This document shows positions 20,790-30,960 of a stretch of DNA of 41,177 bases, one piece after another. A program made the position numbers and the translations under genes. The DNA is from Asterionellopsis glacialis (taxonomy: Eukaryota; Bacillariophyta; Plagiogrammaphyceae; Rhaphoneidales; Asterionellopsidaceae): contig WKLE02000728.1 of NCBI GenBank assembly GCA_014885115.2, forward strand, positions 5,637-46,813, in the 5' to 3' direction. Each line of letters starts with the position of its first letter. Positions within the stretch are counted from its first letter, which is position 1. Below the pieces are notes generated by a model, which did not search any database, was not told the DNA's origin, and saw nothing but the letters and a program-made list of their open reading frames with translations.

Positions 20790-20847
20790 ACGACTGATAA
20801 GCTTCTCTTAATAATGATTCCATTATTTTTACGACTGATAAGCTTCT
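20790..20847. repeat. Direct repeat pair upstream of the TLC-like gene
   Basis: ACGACTGATAAGCTTCT occurs at 20790-20806 and again at 20831-20847, 41 bp apart, each preceded by a T tract. It lies 16-73 bp upstream of the minus-strand start codon and so within the likely 5' UTR or core promoter. Confidence 0.85.
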
Positions 20848-21305
20848 TTTACTTCTACTTACAAAGCCTTCCTTCAAGTTTCGTCAAGCACAGAAAACGC
20901 ATACATGAGTATTCAATGACACTATCTAGTTATTTGAAAGTACCAGAAAGTAGTAGATGGTGCATGTAGAATTTGTCAAATATATCATACCACTTATATT
21001 ATCGCAACGCAACCAGCCTTAGTATGCATATGCTGGCTAAGTGCACTTTCGCCATCATATCGATGTATGTGGTTCTCATTTCGGGCCAAAGATATACCAG
21101 GTAAGTCACCAAGCTTGGCATGACTAAATTAGGCGGATTGCTTACGTCCAATCGTGCACAGTAATGATTCTCATTGGTTCAAAGCATGCTTTTTGTATTT
21201 ATTGGACCGAGCAACTTTTTAATTGTTTACACACATCAATCAATTTTTTTGATATAAACAGATCTTTTATAAAATATCAGGATACTCAAACAGTTTGATT
21301 GTTGT

Positions 21306-21758
21306 GTTTTTTTACAGTATTAGTGTCCCAAACTAGCAAATCTTATTTTCTCAACTTCACCGAAGTTGCAGTTTTACACTTCGACTGCAGGAGTTTGCCG
21401 TCATCTCTCACACTATGGTTTTCTTTCTAACTTTTCATTGATATTAGTTGATTGTTGACTGATGTAAGATATCAGATATTTTATAAAATAAGTATTCAAT
21501 CGCATCCCTTTTTATAACTTGTCAAATAATATCCAAATTCTAATGACAACAATCCACCTTCCATCCTTCAACAGATTTGCCAAATTTATTCATAATTAGT
21601 CCTGCATTTAAAAAAATAATTTAAAAGAATGAATAAGTGGATTAGTTAGAGAAACAAAAAATATTTGCCATAAAAAGGATTTGGCAGTGCATTCACGAAA
21701 TCACGAAAAAAATAAGTTTCAGTGAACACAACGCCATAATGCCCCACAAATTAGTGCA
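21306..21758 (-). repeat. Arm A of a long-range inverted repeat (transposon-like 3' end)
   Basis: Read on the minus strand this 453-bp block matches 40701-41157 on the plus strand over its full length with scattered substitutions and small indels. Shared landmarks are TGCACTAATTTG, CTCTAACTAATCCACT, AATGCAGGACTA, GGAAGGTGGATTGTTGTCA, AAAATATCTGATATCTTAC, and a terminal ACTAAT(A/T)CTGTAAAAAAA. After 7 A residues copy A runs into unrelated sequence. The common A-tract end and common internal boundary indicate two copies of one mobile element. Confidence 0.88.
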
Positions 21759-23820
21759 CAAGCCATTTTTAAAATACAACAACTCACCAGCATAGTTTTC
21801 TAGTAATCATAAATGCATGGTAGCGATGAGGCTGCACAAAAGTGCTTGGCTATGTTGCTACCATGTGTTGTTCTGCCATTGTTGACATGGTGTGCAACAA
21901 AGCAGAGTGTGTTTGACTTGCATGGTGGGGAATGCACTGTCCATGCTACAAAAAAATATTCAGACAATCTACAAGAGAGGGGTGGATAGCACATAAATGC
22001 TAAAACCATCTTTAGTACCCAGGTATAGTATTACCTGGTACTGTATGAGTACCTGGTACATGTTGGGAATTTTTTGCTGGAAAAGTCTTGCTCCTGTGAT
22101 GTAAAAAAAAAGGTATTTAGGAAGAAATTCTTGCACATGACAACATGATTGGTTGGCTGTGAAGGGCATTTTGATGCAACCGGTTTTCTTTGATCAACAA
22201 TTTTTTTGGGTAGATCCGTACCAACTTTTATGCAAGAGATGTCAACAGATATCTGTAAAAATGGTTACAAAACATGCCTGCTAATGTTATACAGACATGC
22301 TCAATGCACCTGTAATTCAGGACAATCACAAATTTGCTATTATGTCAGTAAACAAGCTTCACATAATACAATAGGGTGTCCTGGCAAATCTGTGACAGCT
22401 CAAATGCACGCCCACTTGTTCCCCGATTTGTAAATCAATCATTGGGTGGCAGCGTTTTTTGGCAGTTTTGCATGCATTTGACAAGATCACACACTTGATT
22501 TTGATGACTGGTGTCCAGGCAAATCTGCAACAACTCAAATGTGTGCCCAACTTCTTATCCATTTTGGAAAAGTGAGATTCCATCTGACAGCCAACAGGTA
22601 CATACCATCTGACAGGCAGTACAGTACCTGGACTGTATTTTCAGAACTCTTTTTTACAGGAGGAGAAAAAAGAGAAGAAAGACATTGATGATGATGGATG
22701 TCATCTTGTTCTTGTTCTTGTTCATTTGTGAGGAGATGATTGTTGTCGATGTGGTTCTTGTTGATATTTTTTTCTTCTAGAGTACAGTACCAAAGACCTA
22801 TGCAGATATATGCAGCAGCAAACCAATCTAGCAGTACGAGGGTAGTATAGATTTTGGTTGTGGTGCTGGAATCTTCTTTTCTGATTCTGTTGGAGGGAGA
22901 AACATGCTGTTTTGGGACATACAAGATGGCGCTGGTAGGATTCTACCAGCGACCTTTTTGGTATGTCTTGGGCAGATTCTACCAGCGACAACAAGTGAGA
23001 AAAATTTGCAATTTGTTGGTGCAGATCAAATCGCCACTTCAAATCACCACTTCAAATCACCACTTCAAGTTTTGGTGAACAACTGGGCCTTTTTTGCCAT
23101 TTTTTCAAGTGGAAATTTGAGATCACCAAAAATGAGGAAGTTGAAAAATGGGATGATATTTTTCAGCTTTATCCCTATTCAGCCAAAATTGCTAACGTGT
23201 GGCTTGTACACTCTTTTTTTTTCATGGAAGAATTGTTTTTACCATAGCAATTTATAACAAGGTTATCCAAAGAACATATTTTTTTAAAAAAAGACAACAA
23301 CCAACCTACTACAAACTGGTATAGATGTAATTTCAATATGGGTAGCAATTATTTATACCTTGGTCATAGAGTTGGCAACTACTACACATCCTGGGACTTT
23401 TCCATATATTATGGAAAAAATGAAAACACGTATGTACTCACTACTCTATTCAATCTTTTTTCCAATTACTTTTACTTTTTTATTTTACTTTCTCTAAAAC
23501 AGTATTATGAAAATTTGACAACACATACCTCCTTCTGACATACATTTGACAACAATGCACCTGCATCACCAACATACATACTCTTGTCATCCTCATTCGT
23601 AGTTTTTATTGTACGTTCTTTACATTGGAGCTCTTGATGTATCTATCCATTCTTTATTGTAGTTTTTAACTTCAAAAAGATTTTTACTTCCAACTTTAAA
23701 AGACAACTGAGCAAACACAGCACAAGTTTAAAAGCACATGCTGTGTTTGCTGATGTTGTGACAAAACTTGGAAGAATGAACTTTAAATATTTTTAAACGG
23801 TGATTGACTGTTTCTCCTCT
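21759..23820. other. Repeat-rich non-coding stretch
   Basis: No intact gene. It contains a ~50-bp direct repeat (22375-22424 and 22510-22560, sharing GGTGTCC-GGCAAATCTG and ACTCAAATG), a duplicated GATTCTACCAGCGAC near 22935 and 22975, and GGTAC-rich words at about 22017-22060 and 22599-22632. Frames on the minus strand (for example 22535-22924) have no recognisable domain. This is probably internal or flanking DNA of the transposon whose transposase relic starts at 23821. Confidence 0.5.
23028..23066. repeat. Three tandem 13-bp units
   Basis: AAATCGCCACTTC followed by two copies of AAATCACCACTTC, at 23028, 23041 and 23054, with no spacer. A short microsatellite-like array in non-coding DNA. 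Confidence 0.9.
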
Positions 23821-24858
23821 TCACCTCACTTTGCTCCTTTTCATTGCCCACCACTCATATTCTCTGTACCTGATCCCATTAGGGCATATAGTATTTGTTG
23901 GGTCTTCTCCAATATATCCTTCATCATTTTCCACTCTTTTGCTGTCCACCAAATGATTTTTTAAACTGAGCCAGAAAACTTCAACATTATGCCAATCACC
24001 GGGGGGTAAAGGTCCAAAGATCCAACAGATCCACCTGGTTCTGATGCACAATCCAACTTCATATTGAAGTGCACTTGTATTAAACTTATAGGAGTAGAAG
24101 AGTTTTTTGATGGTTTGGACTTGGCAATCTGTTGCATCCATTGACAACAATGCATCGTTTCCAACATCATCCATTTTTTGATTTTCAAAAACAATCTGTG
24201 AAAATGGAAGTTTGTATTTTAGGAAGGAGAAATATAAGTTTTTGAAATAGAAAATTTGAAAAAGAGTACACTTGTAAAGGCTTACCACCTCTTCTTCAAG
24301 GTATGAGACCTTTTCTACAAAGTGCCACTTGCCACGACCACTTCCGAAAAGTATCTTCATCCACACCACCACAAATTCCTGCAAGCACCAAATGGTTTTG
24401 TAAGTTTTCAGTAAGAGCAGAGCCCAAAGAAGACAAACAGGCTCTGCTCTTTTATCTAATGGTTCATCTACTTGAAGCAATGATCATACACGAGCACAGA
24501 CTTTTGGCTCTGCATAGAAGTATGACTGCCAACAGGAGTCAAAGTCTGCCTTGTTTCCACCAGGAAATCTGTTCATGATGAAAGCACCAAGCATGGTGAA
24601 TTCATCTGCAGATACCTTGGTGGACAACTTGGGGGGGCTTTTTTCTTCTTGGGGGCATGGCAGAATATAAAAATATGTTCTGTCTACTCTGAACGAGTTA
24701 ACAGAACAAGTGTGAGACCATGTCGGAAGCAAAAAAAACGATCTCGTGATTTTTATGTGGTGAAAAACAACAACCAACTGAACTTTTCTTCTTTTCATGC
24801 TTTCTGCGGGATTCTGTAGGATGTACGTTGTTGTCCTACCATGATTCCATGGAAACAC
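23821..24858 (-). mobile_element. Broken PIF/Harbinger-type (DDE_Tnp_4) transposase gene
   Basis: Minus-strand coding blocks: LSADEF-like N-terminal part (24858-24484), a block with LLWALLLLKTYKT, then in another frame GVDEDTFRKWSW, a 90-bp intron (24285-24196, gtaagc...cacag), and the catalytic block LLSMDATDCQVQ...YEVGLCIRTRWICWIFGPLPPGDW...VENDEGYIGED. This order (SVDGTD, KF..LRYE, GP-P-G-W, ADxGYxG) is the DDE_Tnp_4 nuclease core; the first two catalytic Asp positions are present (near 24140 and 23920), while the last acidic residue lies past the stop or is lost. At least one frameshift (after FRKWSW) and a premature end make it non-autonomous. Known members excise and reinsert DNA transposons. 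Confidence 0.82.
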
Positions 24859-24937
24859 TTGGGCCTATTGCAACCGAAATACGGATCACATCAGTAGCGG
24901 ATGTACTGCTGAGACAGCCTGGATACATTTGCTATGT

Positions 24938-25280
24938 ATGGTACTGTGTACGAGTACACTGTACCAGGTACCAGGTATGGCGGCATTCAATACCTGGTAC
25001 AATGCCAGGTACCTGGTAATCCTACTACTAGTATAGTAGTAACATGTACTACTTCAACAGATATTTGTCCTAGTATACGAGGTACCGGTACCAACCTGCT
25101 GGTAAGCAGGTGGAGTGAAAAATGCACCTACGAGGTTACTGCTGATACGTGCCGGTACCAAGTTTAAGGGTACCTGGTGCCGTACTACAATATATCTTGT
25201 GTAGGTAGCAGGTGTACCCGGTACCTTGTACCTGGGTATCGCGTACCGGTACCAAGTTACCAATACGGTAGTTACATTGC
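24938..25280. repeat. Dense GGTACC palindrome cluster
   Basis: GGTACC occurs at 24967, 25008, 25081, 25087, 25154, 25169, 25220 and 25248: eight copies in under 300 bp, plus many extended forms such as TACCTGGTAC and CCAGGTACCTGG. This lies just 5' of the transposase relic; sparser related words occur on the other side (22.02-22.06 and 22.60-22.63 kb). It may be a subterminal repeat zone of the element. Confidence 0.85.
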
Positions 25281-25327
25281 GTAGTATAGTACAGGTATAT
25301 TACGACAGATGGGAAGATTTTAGTAAT

Positions 25328-25502
25328 AATTGCAGACTCAGAAAAAAATTGCAGACTATAAACAAAATTGCAGACTCACGTACCTAAGTCGAATTTACTA
25401 GTAAAAACGCTAGTTATTTTTTGAAAGAAAAAAAATTGCAGACTCCTAACAAAATTGCAGACAATGAGTAATTCGTCTGCAATTTTTTTTGTGTCTGCAA
25501 TA
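25328..25502. repeat. 19-bp-phased AATTGCAGAC array with inverted partner
   Basis: AATTGCAGAC starts at 25328, 25347, 25366 (steps of 19), then 25434 and 25453 (step 19). The reverse complement GTCTGCAATT lies at 25475-25484 and a variant GTCTGCAATA at 25493-25502. The array can fold as a stem and may be a protein-binding or transposon subterminal array. Confidence 0.88.
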
Positions 25503-25727
25503 ATTAAATGCTGACCCCAATAGGGTTAGAGCTCAAAAAAATTACCCCATTTTTTCATTTTCTGCACTATCGGTGATCTTCTGATGCCTGGACACACAAC
25601 ACGATTCGACAGCCTCAAAAAAATGGCAATGAGAACAACTACATCGATTTGATGACACTTTGTACAAATTTGTCATCAGAGTCAAACGAGTCTTCTAATA
25701 AGACGCATTGTTATCCACGACTGGATT

Positions 25728-25872
25728 TAAGCAATCCGCATATTCATGCCAGGCTTGATGACTTGTCCACCCCGTGGATTAAGCTATTCATGCCATGTTT
25801 GGAGGCCTGCCCACGATGGTATATAAGCAATTCGCCTATTTTTGGCACGCCTTGTGGCTGTCTGAAATTCTG
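25728..25872. repeat. Degenerate tandem repeats upstream of the elongase gene
   Basis: Three related blocks begin TAAGCAATCCG (25728), TAAGCTATTC (25780) and TAAGCAATTCG (25824), each followed by ...TTCATGCC or TTTGGCACGCC and a G-rich end. Spacing is 52 and 44 bp. Located 190-340 bp upstream of the elongase start. Confidence 0.55.
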
Positions 25873-26065
25873 ATCGTGGATTGTAGCTACAGAAGTGAAC
25901 ACACGAAAAATAAATCACGACTTCGAGCGTTACCTCTATCCGCCGTTTACCATCCGCGCCTTCTGTTCTTTTCGTTATTAGCCATTTTTAAATATCCATA
26001 AAAATTAGAAAAATAGAAATCGGGTTTCTTGTTTTTTACTTCTCCATTGAATAAGTCTTTCAGGA

Positions 26066-26999
26066 ATGGTATACATGGATGCAAAATCTTTGACTCTTGA
26101 CTCTATTGCAGACTCTATCCTTTTATGGGCGGATCCCAAAAATGAATATCGTGGATACACCGAAGTAAGTTTGAATCGTAATAATATAGATGAAAGTGTG
26201 ACAAAGCATCTGCTTTACTTTCATACCTCATTCTGGTGCTCAATTATTACTTTGATTTTTAAAAATAAAGGGTTGGTTGTTCACAAATGGCTCGACGGCT
26301 TTCTCGATTGCCTTGGTTTACTTGGCCTTTGTTTTCGTTGGTACTGCTGTAATGAAAGCAGGAATTCCAGCTATGGACCTTTATCCACTGAAATTCATCT
26401 ACAATATTTCGCAAATCATGTTTTGTGCTTATATGACCATTGAAGCCTTCCTGTTGGCTTACCGTAACAAATACACTTTGAGTTGCAATGTTACCAACTC
26501 GCAGGACCCTCCTTTCGCCAACTTGGTTTGGATGTTCTATGCTTCGAAGATCTGGGATTTCTGGGATACATTTTTCATTGTGCTTGGAAAGAAGTGGAAA
26601 CAACTTTCTTTCCTTCATGTATATCACCATTTCACTATTTTCCTTTACTGCTGGCTCACAACTCATATCCACTTTGACGGTGATATCTACCTTTCCATTA
26701 TTCTCAACGGATTCATCCACACTGTGATGTACACTTACTACTTCATCTGCATGCACACCAAGGATCCTAAAACTGGCAAGTCTCTTCCAATCTGGTGGAA
26801 GTCTTCCCTCACCATGATGCAAATGATCCAATTCGTTGTCATGATGAGCCAGGGTACTCATCTAATTTCCACTAAATGCAAATATGCAAGTCCACGGGTT
26901 GTGGTTGTAGGTATAGGTTACGTTTTGTCTCTCTTGTTCCTGTTCGGACAGTTCTACATTCAAGCATACACCCAACCCAAGGAGAAGAAATCTGCATAA
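26066..26999 (+). CDS. ELO1: ELO-family PUFA elongase, delta-6-elongase-like
   Basis: Exons 26066-26164 and 26271-26999; the 106-bp intron (gtaagt...aaag) is in phase. 275 aa, the usual length. Motifs in order: KIWDFWDT (about 125-132), histidine box HVYHH (149-153), NGFIHTVMYTYYF (about 178-190), then SLPIWWKSSLTMMQMIQF; lysine-rich ER-retrieval-like end KEKKSA. Several membrane helices. The family condenses malonyl-CoA with long-chain acyl-CoA in the ER; the close match to my recollection of the Thalassiosira delta-6 elongase suggests C18 delta-6 PUFA (GLA/SDA) as substrate on the EPA/DHA route. Substrate is inferred from similarity, not proven; the symbol follows that similarity. Confidence 0.9.
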
Positions 27000-27480
27000 G
27001 CCATGTCTGATGAAACTATCGGAATGAAAAAACGGAAAAGAGGTAGAGGGACACAAGTACATATTGTAGTAGAAATGAATATTTTCGAGATTGAGTGTAT
27101 CATCGTTTTTTTTTTAAATACTATAATACTTTTTGCTTATTGCTGACATTAGACATCGACACGACGCTGTGATACTAACTACAGTAATTTTCTACAATCT
27201 CGTAGTCAAGGAGTACCTGCGTGTAGCTCCACGGCCTAAACTTTGATGGTGTTGTTTGAGCAATAAAGTGAATAATTTTTTCTTCTTCTTCTTTTCAAAA
27301 TACTTCTGTGCTACTTTTTAAAACGGAAAAGATTTTCAGATGATGAGTTATCATGTAACATTAGCCTACAGTACATGATACGATGCAGTAAAAAGACGCG
27401 AAGAGGAAATCCAAATGCTTTTTTAGAAATTGTAATTCTTCTACGAAGACTTTAACAGTACCATAGTATTGTAGGATCAC
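27000..27480. other. 3' flank of the elongase, no gene seen
   Basis: AT-rich, with A/T homopolymers; no coding or RNA feature recognised. Confidence 0.5.
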
Positions 27481-28078
27481 TCACGCGCAATGTAAGGTGA
27501 ACAACACTTTGTAAGCCCATTCTGTTGGCGTGAGTCCATTTTTACCAAGTTCGTTTAATTTTTGGAAAATTTCTGCAAAGTCCTTGAAGAATTTGTCATT
27601 ATCTTTGGCATAAATACCGACCAAAATTTTTGTCAACAGAATAACATGATTGAAATTTGAGGAAACAATTGACCAGATGTTCCGAACTTTCGTCCAAACT
27701 ACACACACTGCATTAGATTTTACTTTGGTAACTTACCCATTTCATGATTTTTTTGTCTTGGAGAAGAACCAAGTCACTTGGTAACAAAGTGAGTTTTCCT
27801 GTTGGAGCATCAACATATTGAGGAGGTCTAGCCCAGTCTTTGGGAATCCATTTGAGGTCCTTCAACGAGCTAAAGTAAAGGTTTTTGAATCTCTACGAAA
27901 GAATGTATTTGAAGAAAATAAGTGAGATTTGTGAGGACGGTGGATTTTAATCTTTCATGGAATAGATTGCAAGTCTAGGCATACCGTTCGTGTTGGAGTC
28001 CATGGACCACTGTAGCCACTAGCACTTTTATGGCAACGACCCAAAGCATGAGCACCACGAAGAACCACAATTTCAGTA
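27481..28078 (-). pseudogene. 5'-truncated ascorbate/cytochrome-c-peroxidase-type gene
   Basis: Minus-strand exons: A 28078-27985, with [11 protein letters not shown] (proximal heme-ligand His) and [11 protein letters not shown] 27892-27737, with DWARPPQYVDAP, KLTLLPSDLVLLQD and MKW; C ending at 27481, with YAKDNDKFFKDFAEIF. A-B and the B donor have good splice sites (gtatgc...gtag, gtaagt). No proper acceptor is found for exon C in the right phase. The distal half (the RxxWH region that binds peroxide) is absent: only ~300 bp separate exon A from the next gene on the same strand and hold nothing peroxidase-like. Class I peroxidase ancestry is firm; loss of function is likely. A live gene would need upstream exons I cannot see. 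Confidence 0.78.
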
Positions 28079-28384
28079 CTTTTTTTTGGTACAGAACAGA
28101 GGAAGAAACAATATAACGTTATTTCAGCATACTGTCAAGACAGCTCAAGATAAAAATGAAAAGGCACCTCGAGTAAGTCTAGTATTTAAACAAACATGGC
28201 CACAGTAAATTGGATTAAGATTTTTGTTAAGTCTGCACATGGTAAATTGCAAATAACATCATTATTGTAATATACACTACCTATTGTAATTGATTGTCCC
28301 AAGAAAGGGTCCAAAATTGCCTTTTTTTTAACTGTTATCACAAAACATCCTCTACAGTTTCTAGTTTATCTTTCCTCTTTTTTT

Positions 28385-30631
28385 TTAACCTGAACGCATC
28401 AACATCAATCCTACAAGTGACAAAAGCACAGCTCCTGCAGAAACCATTCTCTCTTTCCATTTTTGATTGGTTTGTTCTTGTACCAAGGTTTCCCATTGTT
28501 TCATCATGGATTCAAAGTCTTTAGGGTTACTACTGCTGCTTCCATCGTACCATGATAATTGTTCGAGTTGACTTTCGACACTAGTACCTATCATTGTACT
28601 ACTAGTACCGTTTCTTTGTATTTCTTGCTCTTGTGGTTGTTCATACTGTACTTCTTCTGATGTATACAAGAGAATACCTGGAATTTGACTACGTATTTGT
28701 GTTTCTAATCGATCAATCAACTTGGTCCTTTCCTTTTTCTTCATATCGGTAAATGGAAGAATATCGTCTTGTTGTTGTTGTTCCTTGTTTTGTGTTTTCT
28801 TTTGAGAAAAGTGTAACAGCATCAATAGTTCAACTGCTGTACTAAGAGCAGCTAATGATGCAATACGTTCTTCATTTTGTTGTTTCTTTTTCCGTTCTGA
28901 CTTTTCATTTTGAATTGTTTCTTGTGGTTTTACGGTTGTATTCTTCGTATTCATTGTATCCATTTGATTCAACATATCCATCAATGCATGGTAGGTTTTA
29001 CTGTTATTATTATTAATATTGCCATTAACTTCAGATACATTGTTGTTATTGCTTTTGTTGTTGTTGTTGTTTTCTTTTGTTTGATGGTTGATACTTCTTT
29101 TTTTATTATTTTTATGATCTTGTATAAATCCAACAATTCCGTCCATATTCATACAATGTATTTCTTGTGTTTGAATATCTTGTTCATTATTCATTTGTAA
29201 CGTAACAATACGATTAGGAAATTTTGATGCATCTAATAATGATGTATTGTAATACATCCATGCTATTAATTTATCGTCAAATGTTGGACCTGTACCATAC
29301 CAATCATTATGATGAGTTGATGACGAGGAGGAGGAGGATAATGACCATTTCCATGATGATTTGGAGGTATTGTTGTTCTTCTTATTTCCAGTCGTACTGT
29401 CAAGATGTTGTTGTGGTTGACGGGACCGTACATCCAAAGCTAACTGTCGACCTTCTTGACAAAGACTTGGTGGACCTATCCATGACTTTGTAGATAAAGA
29501 ATAGGTTTCTACCTGTTGTGTTTGTGTATTGTATCGGACAATTGAATCCAACAATGGTACCTTGGATCGTTCGACATGGGTTCCCTTTGGAACATAAAAG
29601 TCATCGTTAGGGGTATATAGCCAATAGGTGGCCAGTATGGTTAGTAATAACGTAGGAGCTGTAAAGTTCATCCATGCCATACCCTGTATACCATGAACAG
29701 GATAATATAACAATGGATATAATATAGATCCTGCTACAGCACCTGTTGTGACAGATGTAAATGTCATGAAGGGTATTGTCTTCATCCATAATTGTATAGA
29801 TTCGTTGACTCCCTCAATACCGTACAAATAGTAAAATGCTGGTCCGTAACAATAATTTGGACCAATATACCCTACAAATGCACCTAATCCAGTACCTGAT
29901 AGTAATGGATTATCGAATATTCGTATATTGTTTTGTTTTTGTCCTTGTCCTTGCCACAAAGTACGAATATTGCTCTTTGTAAAAGAAGAGGAGGAGGAGG
30001 ATGTTCTTGTTGTTGGTGTGCTTGTCGTAAGAGTATGAGTAGGTCCACCAGTTGTCACGTCCAAGATTGTGTAGGTAATACCACATGCGATACCATTCCC
30101 TACAGCAAATGGTAATAATATAGGTGCCATATTATACAAGGCAGGCGTCAGGGTATAGGCTGCAAAGGAAAACAAGGTACCCCAGACACCACTCATGGCA
30201 GCACGTACATTTTTGTCATGCAATGTTGTACGCAACACTAAATTACATAATCCAATCGCAGGGAAAGCTGGTGTACATAATGCTGTTGTGCATGATACCA
30301 ATGCAGTCCGTACCAGCAATGGTGGGATGTGAGCAGTCTTTTCCTCAGCAGCAGAAGAAGCAGCAGAAGCAGCAGTAGATTGTGGCTGGTGTCGTGCTTT
30401 GATCAAGGAGGACTGGGTTGTTGATGACGATAAGAAAGGTGTCCTTCTTGTAGTCGTCAAGTCACATTTCCGAAACGATAGACCAGCAGCACAAGAAGTA
30501 TTATAAAGATACGAACTAGACCGTATAAATGTAATACTGCGAGAGCAGCATTGTCTACGACTGATGGGTGAGACTATTGCAATGGCGATAGAAGAAGAAG
30601 AAGACGACCAAGTTGCAATCATCTTGTTCAT
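28385..30631 (-). CDS. Hypothetical multi-pass membrane protein, possibly mitochondrial
   Basis: 748 aa, single long exon, family not recognised. The N-terminal 60 residues are rich in Ser, Arg and aromatic residues without acidic residues, like a mitochondrial presequence. Several hydrophobic segments follow between about residues 100 and 350 (for example VWGTLFSFAAYTL, ILLPFAVGNGIACGITYTIL, FMTFTSVTTGAVAGSILYPL, APTLLLTILATYWLYT). The middle and C-terminal parts contain Ser, Asn and Gln runs, and the last 20 residues form a hydrophobic tail (SAGAVLLSLVGLMLMRSG). Codon use and length support a real gene. The APX-type relic follows it at close spacing. Confidence 0.75.
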   Translation of the reverse strand: MNKMIATWSSSSSSIAIAIVSPISRRQCCSRSITFIRSSSYLYNTSCAAGLSFRKCDLTTTRRTPFLSSSTTQSSLIKARHQPQSTAASAASSAAEEKTAHIPPLLVRTALVSCTTALCTPAFPAIGLCNLVLRTTLHDKNVRAAMSGVWGTLFSFAAYTLTPALYNMAPILLPFAVGNGIACGITYTILDVTTGGPTHTLTTSTPTTRTSSSSSSFTKSNIRTLWQGQGQKQNNIRIFDNPLLSGTGLGAFVGYIGPNYCYGPAFYYLYGIEGVNESIQLWMKTIPFMTFTSVTTGAVAGSILYPLLYYPVHGIQGMAWMNFTAPTLLLTILATYWLYTPNDDFYVPKGTHVERSKVPLLDSIVRYNTQTQQVETYSLSTKSWIGPPSLCQEGRQLALDVRSRQPQQHLDSTTGNKKNNNTSKSSWKWSLSSSSSSSTHHNDWYGTGPTFDDKLIAWMYYNTSLLDASKFPNRIVTLQMNNEQDIQTQEIHCMNMDGIVGFIQDHKNNKKRSINHQTKENNNNNKSNNNNVSEVNGNINNNNSKTYHALMDMLNQMDTMNTKNTTVKPQETIQNEKSERKKKQQNEERIASLAALSTAVELLMLLHFSQKKTQNKEQQQQDDILPFTDMKKKERTKLIDRLETQIRSQIPGILLYTSEEVQYEQPQEQEIQRNGTSSTMIGTSVESQLEQLSWYDGSSSSNPKDFESMMKQWETLVQEQTNQKWKERMVSAGAVLLSLVGLMLMRSG

Positions 30632-30960
30632 TTATCACGTATTAATAAATAGAATTTCTCTTGGTTTTAACCCATTTTGTCGTGCTTTAGCTTCTCTGGA
30701 TGCATGGACGGGCGCATTCTTTTTTTATATATACTTCGGTTATACAGTATATTATTTGATATCCGTAGCCGATCTCTTCTGGCCAGAATTTTTTTCCTAC
30801 AGGCCTTTTACGAATGTGTAATACCAATAATCAGTACATTGATAGTAGCTCACTCATACCCGGTATTTGTCAAAAAAAATATAGGAGTAATAAATGTAAC
30901 GATACTGTACTTGGCAAAATTAAAGTTAAGTTCTTAACATGACTGTGTACTGGCACTGAG

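Noticed and set aside
21264..21490. Inverted TTTTATAAAATATC words near arm A
   Set aside because: Low-complexity and partly self-palindromic, so not convincing as an element terminus.
22535..22924. 129-aa minus frame in the repeat island
   Set aside because: Gln/His-rich, no domain; part of non-coding repeat DNA.
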